From assembly GCF_020523985.1 (NCBI RefSeq), contig NZ_JAIVKM010000001.1, positions 558,001-622,000 on the forward strand: a stretch of 64,000 bases of DNA. Direction: 5' to 3'. The notes under the pieces are model-generated. The model was given only the letters and a program-made list of their open reading frames with translations. It had not been told where the DNA came from and did not search any database. The position numbers and the translations under genes were made by a program. The first letter of the stretch is position 1; each line of letters begins with the position of its first letter. The DNA is from Mangrovibacter yixingensis. Its GTDB lineage: Bacteria > Pseudomonadota > Gammaproteobacteria > Enterobacterales > Enterobacteriaceae. Positions 40,151 through 50,475 of this stretch are shown piece after piece.

Positions 40151-40729
40151 TTAATGTGACGCCGGGTAACGGTCCAGTGCCAGATTCAGCAATAATACAT
40201 TCACAACAGGTTCACCAAAATAGCCGGGTATTGGGTACTGTGTTGCTTGCTCGACCAGCGTGGTTAACACACTTTCCGGGATATGGCGTGCAGCGGCAAT
40301 CCGTGGAATTTGCCATAACGCGGCTTCTGGAGGAAGCTGGCCATCCAGACCACTGCCCGATGCGGTTAATAAAGTGACAGGAATTGGTCCTGTGGCGTCC
40401 GGATTATTGTGTTTGAGTGCCCGAGCCCGCTCAGTTAACTCCTGGGTTAACTGCGGATTACCGACAGCAAGATTACTCCCGCCAGACGCCATGGGGTTAT
40501 AAGGAAACTCAGCCGTAGCCGAAGGCCGACCGTGAAAATATCCGGCCTGAGTAAATGCCTGCCCAATCAGCGCAGAACCCCGAACCTGCCCTTGTATTTC
40601 AATCTGTGAGCCCATCGATTGCCACGGAAACAACCATTGCCCAAGTACAGTTGTGATGAGTGGGTAGGCACCACCAGTCAGTACAGTCAACACAAAGAAC
40701 AGAGAAATCGCAGAACGTAACGGTAACAT
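40151..40729 (-). CDS. kdpC: KdpC, K+-transporting ATPase subunit C
   Basis: Small subunit of the KdpFABC complex with one N-terminal membrane helix ([20 protein letters not shown]) and a periplasmic domain. The ATG at 40729, behind GAGGTG, gives 192 residues; the frame continues 9 codons upstream into kdp[23 protein letters not shown] and [13 protein letters not shown] are family signatures. Confidence 0.96.
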   Translation of the reverse strand: MLPLRSAISLFFVLTVLTGGAYPLITTVLGQWLFPWQSMGSQIEIQGQVRGSALIGQAFTQAGYFHGRPSATAEFPYNPMASGGSNLAVGNPQLTQELTERARALKHNNPDATGPIPVTLLTASGSGLDGQLPPEAALWQIPRIAAARHIPESVLTTLVEQATQYPIPGYFGEPVVNVLLLNLALDRYPASH

Positions 40730-40736
40730 ATTCACC

Positions 40737-42785
40737 TCAAAACAAGCCTGTGGCACTGAGCAGTAAATCGATAAGTTTGATACCGATAAAAGGCACGATT
40801 AATCCGCCTAGGCCATAAATCAGCAAATTGCGGCGTAACATGGCAGATGCGCCAAGGGGTTTATAGTGGGTGCCACGTAAGGCCAGCGGAATCAGGAAAA
40901 CAATGATTAACGCATTGAAAATAACCGCACTGAGAATGGCTGAATTGGGTGAATGCAGGTGCATGACATTCAGCGCGTTCAATTGCGGCCAGTTTGCCGC
41001 GAAAGCTGCAGGAATAATGGCAAAATATTTCGCAACATCGTTGGAAATGCTAAAGGTGGTGAGTGAACCCCTGGTCATCAGCATTTGTTTACCAATATGC
41101 ACAACTTCTATCAATTTGGTCGGGCTGGAATCCAGGTCAACCATGTTACCGGCTTCTTTTGCCGCCTGGGTACCTGTGTTCATTGCCACGGCAACATCAG
41201 CCTGAGCCAGAGCCGGAGCATCGTTAGTTCCGTCTCCTGTCATGGCAACCAGCCGCCCCTCTGACTGATACTGGCGTATCAAGGCCAGTTTCGCTTCGGG
41301 TGTCGCTTCGGCGAGAAAATCGTCTACGCCCGCTTCAGCAGCAATAGCGGCGGCTGTCAGACGGTTATCGCCAGTTATCATGACTGTCTTAATTCCCATT
41401 TGGCGCAACTGGGCAAAACGGGCCTTGATACCGCCTTTAACAATATCTTTCAGCTCAATAACACCCAATACCTGTGCCCCTTCAGCTACAAGCAGCGGGG
41501 TGCCGCCTAACCGCGCAATCTCCTCGACTTGTTTATCAATCTGAGTTGGAAAACGCCCTTTATTCGCCTCAATATGGCGGCGTACAGCGTCAACTGAACC
41601 CTTGCGTATAATGCGGTTTTCCAAATTGATGCCACTCATCCGGGTTTGAGCGGTGAAAGGTACAAAAGTCGCATTGAGTTGGCTGACATCCCGCTCACGC
41701 AAGTTAAAGCGTTTTTTCGCTAAAACCACGATACTGCGGCCCTCTGGCGTCTCATCTGCAAGTGATGCCAGTTGAGCGGCATCGGCCAGGCGTTGCTCAT
41801 CAATGCCTGGTGCTGGCATAAACCGGGATGCCTGGCGGTTACCCAAAGTGATTGTGCCGGTTTTGTCTAACAGTAAAACATCAACATCCCCTGCAGCTTC
41901 AACCGCACGGCCACTGGTAGCGATAACATTGGCGCTGAGCATACGGCTCATCCCTGCCACACCAATCGCGGATAACAAGCCGCCTATTGTGGTGGGAATA
42001 AGACAAACCAAAAGCGCCACCAGAACCGGAATGCTGACTGCGTGGCCCATCCATGCGGTAAAAGGCCAGAGTGTGGCTGTCGCCAGCAGAAAGATAATGG
42101 TCAGTGCTGAGAGCAACACGGACAGTGCTATCTCATTAGGCGTTTTTTGGCGACTGGCATTTTCCACCATGGCTATCATTCGGTCGAGAAACGTCTCGCC
42201 TGGATTAACACTACAGCGAATAACTAACCAGTCTGAGAGGATACGCGTACCGCCAGTGACGGAGGAAAAGTCCCCGCCGGATTCACGGATAACAGGTGCT
42301 GATTCTCCTGTAATGGCGCTTTCATCTACAGATGCACCACCTTCCATTACCTCACCATCACACGGGATAATATCGCCTGCTTCAACCAGGACAATGTCAC
42401 CTTTACGCAGAGCTTCTGCGGAGACCATCTCCGCATTACTGCCGTAATGTGGCTCAGACAGACGTTTTGCCTGGCTGGTTTTTTTGACTCCTTTAAGGGC
42501 GCTTGCCTGGGCTTTACTACGGCCTTCCGCAAGGGCTTCCGCAAAATTAGCGAACAGCAGTGTTACCCATAGCCAGGCACTTATTGCCAGAGTAAAACCG
42601 GTTTCTCCGTGAGTGATCCCTGCCAGCATGGCAAGACCCAGCACCGTGGTCAGGACACTGCCTACCCACACGACAAACATCACCGGGTTGTACCACAGCC
42701 TGGCTGGGTTAAGTTTGAGAACGGCATCAATGACTGCCCGGCGGCCGAGCGTTGTGTCGAACAGAGCCTGTGTTTTACGCATCAT
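40737..42785 (-). CDS. kdpB: KdpB, K+-transporting P-type ATPase subunit B
   Basis: Energising P-type ATPase subunit, 682 residues, the E. coli length. The phosphorylated Asp is in [17 protein letters not shown]; the actuator loop is [18 protein letters not shown]; the P-domain hinge is [26 protein letters not shown] lies 6 bases before the first of two adjacent ATG codons. It is 11 bases from kdpA. Confidence 0.98.
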   Translation of the reverse strand: MMRKTQALFDTTLGRRAVIDAVLKLNPARLWYNPVMFVVWVGSVLTTVLGLAMLAGITHGETGFTLAISAWLWVTLLFANFAEALAEGRSKAQASALKGVKKTSQAKRLSEPHYGSNAEMVSAEALRKGDIVLVEAGDIIPCDGEVMEGGASVDESAITGESAPVIRESGGDFSSVTGGTRILSDWLVIRCSVNPGETFLDRMIAMVENASRQKTPNEIALSVLLSALTIIFLLATATLWPFTAWMGHAVSIPVLVALLVCLIPTTIGGLLSAIGVAGMSRMLSANVIATSGRAVEAAGDVDVLLLDKTGTITLGNRQASRFMPAPGIDEQRLADAAQLASLADETPEGRSIVVLAKKRFNLRERDVSQLNATFVPFTAQTRMSGINLENRIIRKGSVDAVRRHIEANKGRFPTQIDKQVEEIARLGGTPLLVAEGAQVLGVIELKDIVKGGIKARFAQLRQMGIKTVMITGDNRLTAAAIAAEAGVDDFLAEATPEAKLALIRQYQSEGRLVAMTGDGTNDAPALAQADVAVAMNTGTQAAKEAGNMVDLDSSPTKLIEVVHIGKQMLMTRGSLTTFSISNDVAKYFAIIPAAFAANWPQLNALNVMHLHSPNSAILSAVIFNALIIVFLIPLALRGTHYKPLGASAMLRRNLLIYGLGGLIVPFIGIKLIDLLLSATGLF

Positions 42786-42796
42786 TATTCGCTCCG

Positions 42797-44479
42797 TTAA
42801 TGGGAAAGTTGGTTTAAGTGTTCTACCACTGGGCCAAGAGCCAGTGCCGGAACAAATGTGAGGGCACCGACCAGAATAACCGTGCCGACAAGCAGCCCAA
42901 CAAACAGAGGGCCACTGGTGGATAGCGTGCCGTTTTGTGGTGTTTGGGCAGGTTTGCTAACCAGAGAACCTGCTATACCCATGACTGCGGCAATAACGGC
43001 AAAGCGTCCAATAAACATGCAAAATGCCAGCATCAGATTCCAGAATGGCGTGGTGGCATTTAACCCTGCGAAGGCACTGCCATTGTTGTTTGCGGCGGAG
43101 GACAAGGCATACAGCACCTCACTGAAACCGTGAGCCCCGGGGTTCAGAATGGCCTCGTGCCCAAAAGGTGTCAGGGTTGCCAGAGCCGTACCCAGCAACA
43201 CTAATGCTGGTGTGACCAGGATCGCCAGTGCAGTCCACTTCATTTCAGAAAGAGTGATTCGTTTGCCTAAATATTCAGGTGTGCGTCCAATCATTAATCC
43301 GGCAATAAATACGGCGAGGATTACAAACAAAATCATGCCGTAAAGGCCTGAGCCGACACCGCCGAAAACCACTTCACCTAACTGAATTAGCCACATTGGC
43401 ACCATGCCACCCAGTGCGGTGAAGGAGTCGTGCATACCATTGACTGCACCACAAGATGCCGCAGTGGTAATCACGGCAAACAGGCTGGTGGCTAAAATAC
43501 CAAAACGGCTTTCTTTGCCTTCCATATTGGCTGTGCTGTTTGCCCCAAGTGCAGCAAGGTGTGGGTTCCCCTGGGTTTCTGCCCACATCACAACCGCTAC
43601 ACACAAGACAAAAATCAGCCCCATCGCCCACAACAACGTGTGGCCCTGGCGGTTATCACGAGCGACCTCACCAAATGCAAAGCACAGTGCGGTTGGCAGT
43701 AAAAAAATAGCCAGCATTTGCACGAAATTAGTCAAAGCAGTGGGGTTTTCGAAGGGATGAGCCGAGTTTGCATTAAAGAACCCCCCACCGTTTGTGCCCA
43801 GCATCTTAATGGCTTCCTGAGAAGCAACTGGCCCCCCAGGTAACAAGTGATTTTGCCCCTCAAGCGTGAGGAAGGGGTGAGCAGGCGCAAAATTTTGCAC
43901 TACGCCCTGTTGAATAAAAAATATGGCCATTACCAGTGCTATTGGCAGCAGCACCCATAACGTAATACGAGTGATATCGACCCAGGCATTTCCCAGCGTT
44001 TGAGCATTCTGGCGAGTTAGACCGCGGATCAGTGCGAATGCAACAGCGATACCTGTTGCGGCGGATAAAAAGTTTTGAACGCCTAATCCTGCCATTTGGC
44101 TGAAGTAACTCAGTGACGTTTCGCCGCTGTATGCCTGCCAGTTGGTGTTGGTAACGAAACTGATAGCGGTGTTGAGTGCCAGGTCCCATGGCATTGCCGC
44201 AACATGTTGGGGATTAAGCGGTAAGTGGTTTTGTAGCACGAGCAAAGTGAATAGCAGAACAATACCCGTGAGATTGAATATCAGGATAGCGCTTAAATAT
44301 TCTCGCCAGCCCATCTCTTTTTGCGCAACGCCGGTAATGAACCAGAGACCTTGTTCTGGCCGTTGCATCCAGCGTGGCAGGTTACCTTCAATCAGATAAC
44401 GCAGGCCATGCCCTAACGGGCGGGCCAATAATAAAAGCACCAGTAGGTAGCTACCGGTGAGCATAATCGCATTACCCAT
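42797..44479 (-). CDS. kdpA: KdpA, K+-binding channel subunit
   Basis: Channel-like SKT-superfamily subunit that selects potassium; 560 residues with about ten helices. Selectivity-type loops are visible: [37 protein letters not shown] and [13 protein letters not shown]. The ATG shares one base with the kdpF stop. Confidence 0.97.
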   Translation of the reverse strand: MGNAIMLTGSYLLVLLLLARPLGHGLRYLIEGNLPRWMQRPEQGLWFITGVAQKEMGWREYLSAILIFNLTGIVLLFTLLVLQNHLPLNPQHVAAMPWDLALNTAISFVTNTNWQAYSGETSLSYFSQMAGLGVQNFLSAATGIAVAFALIRGLTRQNAQTLGNAWVDITRITLWVLLPIALVMAIFFIQQGVVQNFAPAHPFLTLEGQNHLLPGGPVASQEAIKMLGTNGGGFFNANSAHPFENPTALTNFVQMLAIFLLPTALCFAFGEVARDNRQGHTLLWAMGLIFVLCVAVVMWAETQGNPHLAALGANSTANMEGKESRFGILATSLFAVITTAASCGAVNGMHDSFTALGGMVPMWLIQLGEVVFGGVGSGLYGMILFVILAVFIAGLMIGRTPEYLGKRITLSEMKWTALAILVTPALVLLGTALATLTPFGHEAILNPGAHGFSEVLYALSSAANNNGSAFAGLNATTPFWNLMLAFCMFIGRFAVIAAVMGIAGSLVSKPAQTPQNGTLSTSGPLFVGLLVGTVILVGALTFVPALALGPVVEHLNQLSH

Positions 44480-44568
44480 CAGAATTTCTCCGCATGTAAT
44501 AAGGCGTATACCAGATAGCCGAGTAGCAGAAAGACCAGCACCATGCCGGTAACCAGGGAAAAACTCAT
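44479..44568 (-). CDS. kdpF: KdpF, small subunit of the Kdp ATPase
   Basis: 29 residues, essentially a single membrane helix ([20 protein letters not shown], then YALLHAEKF). KdpF stabilises the KdpABC complex. Its TGA overlaps the kdpA ATG (TGATG). ACTCCGGTTATGAG on the plus strand shows that the upstream minus strand carries CGGAGTG as SD. It is the first gene of kdpFABCDE. Confidence 0.93.
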   Translation of the reverse strand: MSFSLVTGMVLVFLLLGYLVYALLHAEKF

Positions 44569-44650
44569 CACGTTCACTCCGGTTATGAGATTGTCTGGGC
44601 TTACGGTAAGCAAATGGCCGGAAAAATTTCGCAAAAAAAGGTGGGGAGGG

Positions 44651-44670
44651 TGTAAAAAAAGTATAAAAAT
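44651..44670 (-). promoter_or_regulatory. KdpE box upstream of kdpF
   Basis: The minus strand reads TTTTTATACTTTTTTTACA followed by CCCTCCCC, about 85-100 bases before kdpF. This strongly resembles the T-rich KdpE site I recall from E. coli. The rest of the 306-base gap to ybfA is AT-rich promoter DNA without a gene. Confidence 0.7.
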
Positions 44671-44874
44671 ATACCCATAAATTAACTAATGATTAGTATT
44701 AAATTAACATTAATGTAACTAAGTTACGTCTACTGTGTATTTTTGGCGAAAAAATCATCATTTATGTGGTCGGATGAGTGGTAAAATTTCATCATGCCCG
44801 GTATGATTTACAGCAGATAACATTATTCATTCTTTACCAGCGGCGTTGCGCTGGTCCAAAAGGGGGAGAACATT

Positions 44875-45081
44875 ATGTCGCTATACCAATCCTGGCCTCT
44901 GCACCGCATTCTCCTGCGCAGGGCCGGTGTCATTATCATCGGTACATTAGCATTGCCGGTTATGTTGTTCTGGAAAGACCGTGCGCGTTTCTATAGCTAT
45001 TTACACCGCGTATGGATGAAAACCAGTGACAAACCTGTGTGGTTAGCCCATGCAGAATCAGCAGCAGGTGATTTTTACTGA
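44875..45081 (+). CDS. ybfA: YbfA, DUF2517 family protein
   Basis: 68-residue protein of unknown function, the same length as E. coli YbfA. An N-terminal hydrophobic segment ([15 protein letters not shown]) suggests membrane association, followed by the strongly conserved [17 protein letters not shown] and [20 protein letters not shown] lies just before the ATG. Confidence 0.92.
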   Translation: MSLYQSWPLHRILLRRAGVIIIGTLALPVMLFWKDRARFYSYLHRVWMKTSDKPVWLAHAESAAGDFY

Positions 45082-45122
45082 GTTTAATTCCTCCGCGTTT
45101 CATTATTCCTCCAGCATTCACT

Positions 45123-45153
45123 GCCATGGCGTTTTTCTCCATGGCATTTTTTT
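45123..45153 (+). terminator. Rho-independent terminator of ybfA
   Basis: GCCATGG/CCATGGC stem with a T-rich loop followed by A and seven T. Confidence 0.75.
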
Positions 45154-45213
45154 ATCCATTCCCTGTGCCGAAATGCCTGGCTAAACTTACAGGCAAATAG
45201 ATAAGGAGTGGAT

Positions 45214-45357
45214 ATGCGAGAAAAAAAATGTTCAGGCTTGGGAAACTGTCTTGTGCTTAGTCATCACTCATGGTGCGTGCAGGCCTCTAACCTTGTGTTT
45301 CAGCGGCCTGCTCTGGAAAAACTGCGCATTACTGTTGGAGGCACTGCATCAGCATGA
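45214..45357 (+). CDS. Putative 47-residue ORF coupled to phr
   Basis: ATG behind a strong SD (TAAGGAGTGGAT), 47 codons, with the TGA overlapping the phr start codons (ATGATG). The product begins MREKKCSGLGNCLVLSHHSW and ends VGGTASA, with three cysteines and two adjacent histidines in the first 21 residues. I do not recognise it; it does not resemble the end of YbgA, which precedes phr in E. coli. It could be a translated leader coupling phr translation, or chance. SD quality and stop/start overlap are the only support. Confidence 0.4.
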   Translation: MREKKCSGLGNCLVLSHHSWCVQASNLVFQRPALEKLRITVGGTASA

Positions 45358-46802
45358 TGTCTACTCAACAAGCTGTCCATTTAGTCTGGTTTCGCCAGGA
45401 TTTACGTATTACCGATAATCTTGCTTTGTCTGCTGCTTGTAACAACACCGAAGCCCGGGTGATCGCTTTGTTTATTGCCACGCCCGTGCAGTGGCGTAGC
45501 CACAGTATGTCTGCACGCCAGGCATGGTTTATTCGTGAACAGGTGGTTTTGCTGCGCCGTTCATTAGGTGAAAAAGGGATCCCTTTGTATTGCCTCAGTG
45601 CGACAGATTTTGCTGATTCGGTAAGTAAACTGGCGGCATTTTGTGAAGCACAATGCGTGTCGCACATGTTTTATAACTACCAGTATGAGCTGAATGAAAG
45701 ACAACGTGATAAGCAGGCGGAGAAGCAACTGTTCAGTAAAGTCACCTGCCAGGGTTTTGATGACAGCGTCTTATTACCACCAGGTAGTGTGCTGACAGGT
45801 AACAACGAAATGTTTCGCGTTTTTACACCATTCAGCAAAGCTTTTTTGCGCCGTCTGCGTGAAACACCGCCCCAATGCGTTCCTGCTCCTCGCCCCCGTG
45901 GTCCGGCAATCAGTGATGATACCCCTATTGAGTTTGATTACCCGCAAGAGCCAGTCGATACCGTTCAGTTTCCGCCAGGTGAAAAAGCCGCCTTGCAAAA
46001 GTTGCGAATATTTTGCCAGCAGCAGGTTCTGGATTACCACGAACAGCGAGATTTCCCGGCACTGAGCGGCACCAGTATGGTTTCTGCCTGGTTGGCGACT
46101 GGCGCATTATCTCCTCGCCAGTGCTTTCAACGTCTGTTGGCCGAACACCCTTACGTGATGGAGCGTGAAGGGGGAGCGGCTGTTTGGCTGAACGAACTCA
46201 TTTGGCGTGAGTTCTACCGGCACTTATTGGTTGCCTGGCCTGCGTTGTGCCGGCATCAGCCATTTATTCGCTGGACTGATAGTGTTGCCTGGTCACATGA
46301 TGAAAACCTGCTTGGCGCGTGGCAGCAGGGAAAAACCGGTTATCCCATTGTGGATGCCGGAATGCGGCAGTTAAACCGCACTGGCTGGATGCATAACCGG
46401 TTACGGATGATTACTGCCAGCTTTCTCACAAAAGATTTGCAGATTGACTGGCGAGAGGGCGAACGCTGGTTTATGGAACAGCTACTCGATGGCGATTTTG
46501 CTGCCAATAACGGAGGCTGGCAATGGGCTGCCTCTACGGGAACGGATGCTGCGCCTTATTTCCGTATTTTTAACCCTGAAACGCAAAGTAACCGCTTCGA
46601 TGAGCAGGGAAAATTTATTCGCCAGTGGTTGCCTGAGTTACATCGGGTTCCCGACAGTGCCATTCATAATCCGTGGAAATGGGCGGATAAGCAGGGTGTT
46701 ACTCTTGATTACCCCCGCCCGGTTGTAGACCATAAAACAGCACGTTTAAACACGCTTTCTGCCTGGGAAGCCGCAAGAGAAAAAATGAAGGATAAGCAAT
46801 GA
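45354..46802 (+). CDS. phr: Deoxyribodipyrimidine photolyase
   Basis: Blue-light repair of cyclobutane pyrimidine dimers using FAD and a folate antenna. It is 482 residues. N-terminal HLVWFRQDLRITDNLALSAAC is the photolyase domain; the C-terminal FAD domain has LNELIWREFYRHLL, TGYPIVDAGMRQL, GWMHNRLRMITASFLTKDL and ANNGGWQWAASTGTDAAPYFRIFNP. GGAGG lies 12 bases before the first ATG; a second ATG follows directly. It overlaps ybgI by 4 bases. Confidence 0.97.
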   Translation: MMSTQQAVHLVWFRQDLRITDNLALSAACNNTEARVIALFIATPVQWRSHSMSARQAWFIREQVVLLRRSLGEKGIPLYCLSATDFADSVSKLAAFCEAQCVSHMFYNYQYELNERQRDKQAEKQLFSKVTCQGFDDSVLLPPGSVLTGNNEMFRVFTPFSKAFLRRLRETPPQCVPAPRPRGPAISDDTPIEFDYPQEPVDTVQFPPGEKAALQKLRIFCQQQVLDYHEQRDFPALSGTSMVSAWLATGALSPRQCFQRLLAEHPYVMEREGGAAVWLNELIWREFYRHLLVAWPALCRHQPFIRWTDSVAWSHDENLLGAWQQGKTGYPIVDAGMRQLNRTGWMHNRLRMITASFLTKDLQIDWREGERWFMEQLLDGDFAANNGGWQWAASTGTDAAPYFRIFNPETQSNRFDEQGKFIRQWLPELHRVPDSAIHNPWKWADKQGVTLDYPRPVVDHKTARLNTLSAWEAAREKMKDKQ

Positions 46803-47542
46803 ATAATTTCGAGCTGGAACAAGTGATTAACGAAAAGCTGAATGCCGCAGCTTTTAGTGATTATGCCCCTAATGGATTACAGGTTGAAGGCCAGCCAGAA
46901 GTGAAAAAGATTGTGACTGGCGTTACTGCGAGCCAGGCGTTACTCGACGAAGCAGTCAGGCTGGAAGCTGATGCGGTGATTGTTCATCATGGCTATTTTT
47001 GGAAAGGTGAATCGCCTGTTATTCGTGGTATGAAGCAGAAGCGATTGAAAACATTGCTGACGAATGACATTAATCTTTATGGCTGGCACTTGCCCCTTGA
47101 TGCCCATGAAGAGCTGGGTAATAACAGCCAATTAGCTCAATTATTGGGAATTACGATAAAAGGTTCTATTGAGCCGTTGGTGCCTTGGGGAGAAGTCGCT
47201 GTCCCGGTTTCTGGTGCGGAATATGCATCCTGGTTGGAAGCTCGCTTAGGGCGTAAGCCGTTATGGTGTGGTGACAATGGCCCGGATAAAATTACCCGTG
47301 TTGCATGGTGTACCGGGGGCGGGCAAGGTTTTATTGACAGTGCGGCTCAGTTTGGTGTGGATGCTTTTATTACCGGTGAGGTTTCTGAGCAGACTATTCA
47401 CTCAGCCCGTGAACAGGGTATCCATTTTTTTGCCGCAGGCCATCATGCTACTGAACGGTATGGAATCAAAGCGTTGGGCGAATGGTTAGCAGTGCAATAC
47501 GAGTTGGATGTCGTGTTTGTAGATATCGATAACCCGGCATAA
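46799..47542 (+). CDS. ybgI: YbgI, Nif3-family metal-binding protein
   Basis: Toroidal dinuclear-metal protein of the NIF3/DUF34 family, 247 residues, annotated as GTP cyclohydrolase 1 type 2 homologue; the physiological role is unsettled. Metal ligands fit [11 protein letters not shown] near residues 63-64 and HATER near the C-terminus. [12 protein letters not shown] is a family signature. Overlap with phr (ATGA) suggests coupling. Confidence 0.95.
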   Translation: MNNFELEQVINEKLNAAAFSDYAPNGLQVEGQPEVKKIVTGVTASQALLDEAVRLEADAVIVHHGYFWKGESPVIRGMKQKRLKTLLTNDINLYGWHLPLDAHEELGNNSQLAQLLGITIKGSIEPLVPWGEVAVPVSGAEYASWLEARLGRKPLWCGDNGPDKITRVAWCTGGGQGFIDSAAQFGVDAFITGEVSEQTIHSAREQGIHFFAAGHHATERYGIKALGEWLAVQYELDVVFVDIDNPA

Positions 47543-47585
47543 GTGCTATCGGAAATATGAGTCAGCAATACCACAGGAGGCAGGA

Positions 47586-48242
47586 GTGCAGCGAGCGCGG
47601 TGTTATTTACTGGGTGAGAATTCCGTCGTTTTATCACTGGAGCCACCTGTAAGCCTGGAAAGCCAGCAGCGGATATGGGGATTAATGCAGCGCCTGAAAG
47701 GGATGCCAGAGGTTCTGGAAGCGATTGCGGGTATGAACAATATCACGGTGATTTTACGCGTGGCTAACAGCAATGCACTGGATGCTATCGAGCGTTTGCA
47801 ACGTTGGTGGGAAGAGAGCGAGGCCTGGATACCCGAGTCACGGTGCGTAGATTTCCCGGTAGTGTATGGCGGGCAACAGGGGCCTGATCTTGATGAAGTT
47901 GCTATGCATTGTGGTATGACACCCTCACAAGTGGTTGAACGCCACAGTAGCGTGGAATATGTGGTGTATTTTATGGGCTTTCAGCCTGGTTTTGCTTACC
48001 TCGGCGAGTTACCTCATGAACTGGCAATACCAAGAAGAGCAGAGCCTCGCCTGAATGTGCCTGCAGGCACGGTGGGAATAGGTGGTGAGCACACCGGCAT
48101 TTATCCGCTTGAAACCCCTGGTGGCTGGAACCTGATTGGCCGAACGCCCTTGGTATTATTTGACCCGCATCGTGAGCCTCCTGCGTTACTGATGCCGGGT
48201 GACCGCGTGCGCTTTATCCCGCAGAAGGAGGGTGTATGCTGA
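47586..48242 (+). CDS. pxpB: PxpB, 5-oxoprolinase subunit B
   Basis: Subunit of the PxpABC 5-oxoprolinase, which hydrolyses 5-oxoproline to glutamate with ATP. It is 218 residues with a GTG start behind AGGAGGCAGGA. It has the carboxyltransferase-like features [35 protein letters not shown] and [11 protein letters not shown]. It overlaps pxpC by 7 bases. Confidence 0.95.
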   Translation: MQRARCYLLGENSVVLSLEPPVSLESQQRIWGLMQRLKGMPEVLEAIAGMNNITVILRVANSNALDAIERLQRWWEESEAWIPESRCVDFPVVYGGQQGPDLDEVAMHCGMTPSQVVERHSSVEYVVYFMGFQPGFAYLGELPHELAIPRRAEPRLNVPAGTVGIGGEHTGIYPLETPGGWNLIGRTPLVLFDPHREPPALLMPGDRVRFIPQKEGVC

Positions 48243-49171
48243 AAATACATCATGCCGGGATGCATACCTCTGTTCAGGATGCTGGCCGTTCTGGTTTCCG
48301 TCAATTGGGAGTGAGCCTTTGCGGTGCGCTGGATCTTCCTGCGTTACGCACTGCCAACTTACTGGTAGGCAATGATCAATTTGCCGCAGGCCTGGAGGTA
48401 ACGCTGGGTAACTTTGTGGTTGAATTTACCACACCAGGTTGGATTGCGCTGACTGGCGCGGGGTGTGAGGCAACACTTGCAGGAAAATCGCTGTGGACGG
48501 GCTGGAGTTTCCCTGTAAAGCCTGGCGAGCAACTCCGTTTGCATCAGCCGCGCCGGGGTATGCGAAGTTATCTTGCTGTCAATGGTGGCATTGTGGTTCC
48601 AGAGGTTATGGGATCAAGAAGTACTGATCTTAAAGGTGGTTTTGGTGGGGTTGATGGGCGGCTGGTTCGTGATGGTGACAACTTGCCTGTCGGTGAGCCA
48701 GAACGAATCGTGACGCGTTCACGGGGGGTTAAGCAACTGTTGTGGCATAACCGTGTACGGGCATTACCCGGCCCTGAATATACGGATTTTACCCCATCGG
48801 TCCGGCAAAATTTCTGGCGTAATGGCTGGCAACTTTCGGCACAAAGTAACCGCATGGGGTATCGCCTGGTGGGAAACAGCCTGGAACGTGAATCCGACCA
48901 GGAACTTCTGTCCCACGGATTGATTCCGGGAGTGGTTCAGGTACCACCGAATGGTCAGCCAATCGTGCTGATGGCTGATGCACAAACCACAGGAGGCTAC
49001 CCGCGTATCGCCTGTGTAATTGAAGCAGACCGGTATCACCTGGCTCAGTTACGCCTTGGTGAGCCGCTACATTTTATGCAATGTACTCATGAAGAAGCTC
49101 ATCAGGCCTGGGTTGAACAAGAGCGCTACTTTGAGCAACTGGCAAGGTATCTGATACAAGATACTTACTGA
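48236..49171 (+). CDS. pxpC: PxpC, 5-oxoprolinase subunit C
   Basis: Partner of PxpB in 5-oxoprolinase; 311 residues, starting [20 protein letters not shown]. It has [37 protein letters not shown] and [17 protein letters not shown], conserved in the urea-amidolyase-related family. In E. coli pxpA and nei follow. Here transcription terminates and a T6SS cluster begins, so pxpA is missing from its usual place. Confidence 0.95.
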   Translation: MLKIHHAGMHTSVQDAGRSGFRQLGVSLCGALDLPALRTANLLVGNDQFAAGLEVTLGNFVVEFTTPGWIALTGAGCEATLAGKSLWTGWSFPVKPGEQLRLHQPRRGMRSYLAVNGGIVVPEVMGSRSTDLKGGFGGVDGRLVRDGDNLPVGEPERIVTRSRGVKQLLWHNRVRALPGPEYTDFTPSVRQNFWRNGWQLSAQSNRMGYRLVGNSLERESDQELLSHGLIPGVVQVPPNGQPIVLMADAQTTGGYPRIACVIEADRYHLAQLRLGEPLHFMQCTHEEAHQAWVEQERYFEQLARYLIQDTY

Positions 49172-49195
49172 CACAAAAGAAATAGAGACAAGAAG

Positions 49196-49218
49196 ACCGT
49201 CGCAAGGCGGTTTTTTTT
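49196..49218 (+). terminator. Rho-independent terminator after pxpC
   Basis: ACCGTC/GGCGGT stem with GCAA loop and a run of eight T, 24 bases after the pxpC stop. Confidence 0.85.
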
Positions 49219-49938
49219 CCCCTGATCCAAATGAGTTACGCTAAAAATGTGAGAGTGGGTACTACTATTCTCTTTTGATAAATGTTTTTATTATTTCTTA
49301 ATGGCGGTGAATGTTTCCTGAAATAACTTAGTGGAGGTTTTTCTTTTTTATTTGTTTTTGTCATTCCTGTTTTTTTGTGTGTTTTTTTAATGTGGTTGAT
49401 TGTGTGGGTGGTGTTTTTTTATACTGATTTGTTGGTTATTATTTATATTAAATGGAATGTCGGTGGAAAATAAAGTGGTGTTTTTTTATTCATGGAAAGG
49501 TTTTGGCTATTGTTTTTTTGGTTATTCTTTTCTGTTTTCATTTAAACTATGTGTTTTTAATGACAGAGAGTGGAGTTCCTTCGATTTTACCTCGCTGATT
49601 ACTCTAAATTCCCTACCTATTTGATTTTATTTATTGTTGTTTTGAATGTGTGATTATCTATTATTTGGTGTTTACTGTTTTTTTATTTAATTTTACTAGT
49701 ATTTTATTTTGACTTAATTATTTTTTAAGGTTTTTATTCTGTTGTTAGTGGTGAAGGGGACTGTCTTATTCAGATATAAATGCGGAAAGTACAGTTTTTA
49801 TTATTTCCCCTTGGGAATTAATATATTCAAACGCTTCCATCTGTATATTATTGTATGTCAGGGCAAAAAACTAAGCTGCATCAGTAAAGTATTCACTTAA
49901 TCTGCATCAATAAAACATTCACCAATGAGAGAAGGGAT
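49219..49938. other. AT-rich, T-biased intergenic head of the T6SS cluster
   Basis: About 720 bases with no supportable gene. One 60-base line (49321-49380) counts 15 G/C, about 25%, and long T runs are nearly all on the plus strand. A 74-codon frame at 49400-49624 is hydrophobic and lacks an SD, so I do not call it. The segment probably holds the T6SS promoter and, by composition, a candidate H-NS-binding region. Confidence 0.6.
49876..49922 (+). repeat. Two tandem 21-base imperfect repeats before tssB
   Basis: CTGCATCAGTAAAGTATTCAC (49876-49896) and CTGCATCAATAAAACATTCAC (49902-49922), each written here to compare, match at 18 of 21 positions with a 26-base period. The second ends 16 bases before the tssB ATG. 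Confidence 0.6.
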
Positions 49939-50436
49939 ATGAGCGATAGTTTTCAAAGGGAAATACCTAAAGCACGCATTAACTTGAAACTAGACTTACA
50001 TACGGGAGGAGCACAGAAGAAAACAGAGTTACCTTTAAAGTTATTAGTTGCTGGTGATTTTAGTAACGGGAAGGAGACGCAGGCATTATCTGAACGTAAT
50101 AAAATTAATATCAATAAAAATAACTTCAATAGTGTACTGGCTGACTATTCACCCTCTGTAAGCATGGCTGTAGAGAACACGCTGGCTGGTGATGGCAGTG
50201 AAGAAAATGTCAGCCTGACATTCCGTGACATGAATGACTTTTCCCCCGAACAAGTTGCCCGCCAGATCCCTCAACTCAAAGCTATGCTGGCGATGCGTAA
50301 CCTGCTTCGTGATTTGAAAGCGAACCTGTTGGATAACCAGTCGTTTCGTAAGGAACTGGAAAAAATCCTGCTTGATTCTTCCCTGAGCGCTGAACTGCGG
50401 AATGAGTTGTCTGCACTGGCCCCGAAACAGGCATAA
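49939..50436 (+). CDS. tssB: TssB (VipA), T6SS contractile sheath small subunit
   Basis: With TssC it builds the contractile sheath that drives the Hcp tube. It is 165 residues. The family start SFQREIPKARINLKLDLHTGG, the stretch LPLKLLVAGDFSNGKE and the helical FSPEQVARQIPQLKAMLAMRNLLRDLK, which interlocks with TssC, are visible. AGAAGGGAT precedes the ATG. It heads the cluster. Confidence 0.95.
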   Translation: MSDSFQREIPKARINLKLDLHTGGAQKKTELPLKLLVAGDFSNGKETQALSERNKININKNNFNSVLADYSPSVSMAVENTLAGDGSEENVSLTFRDMNDFSPEQVARQIPQLKAMLAMRNLLRDLKANLLDNQSFRKELEKILLDSSLSAELRNELSALAPKQA

Positions 50437-50475
50437 CAACGGTAACAATTTTAACGGATTAAATAAGGAATGCTG

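Noticed and set aside
49172-49260. Integration site or IS remnant at the T6SS left border
   Set aside because: No tRNA end, inverted repeats, transposase fragment or duplicated target was found in the visible side.
49400-49624. 74-codon frame in the AT-rich T6SS head
   Set aside because: No SD, extreme Phe/Leu/Cys bias explained by T-rich DNA, and no family resemblance.
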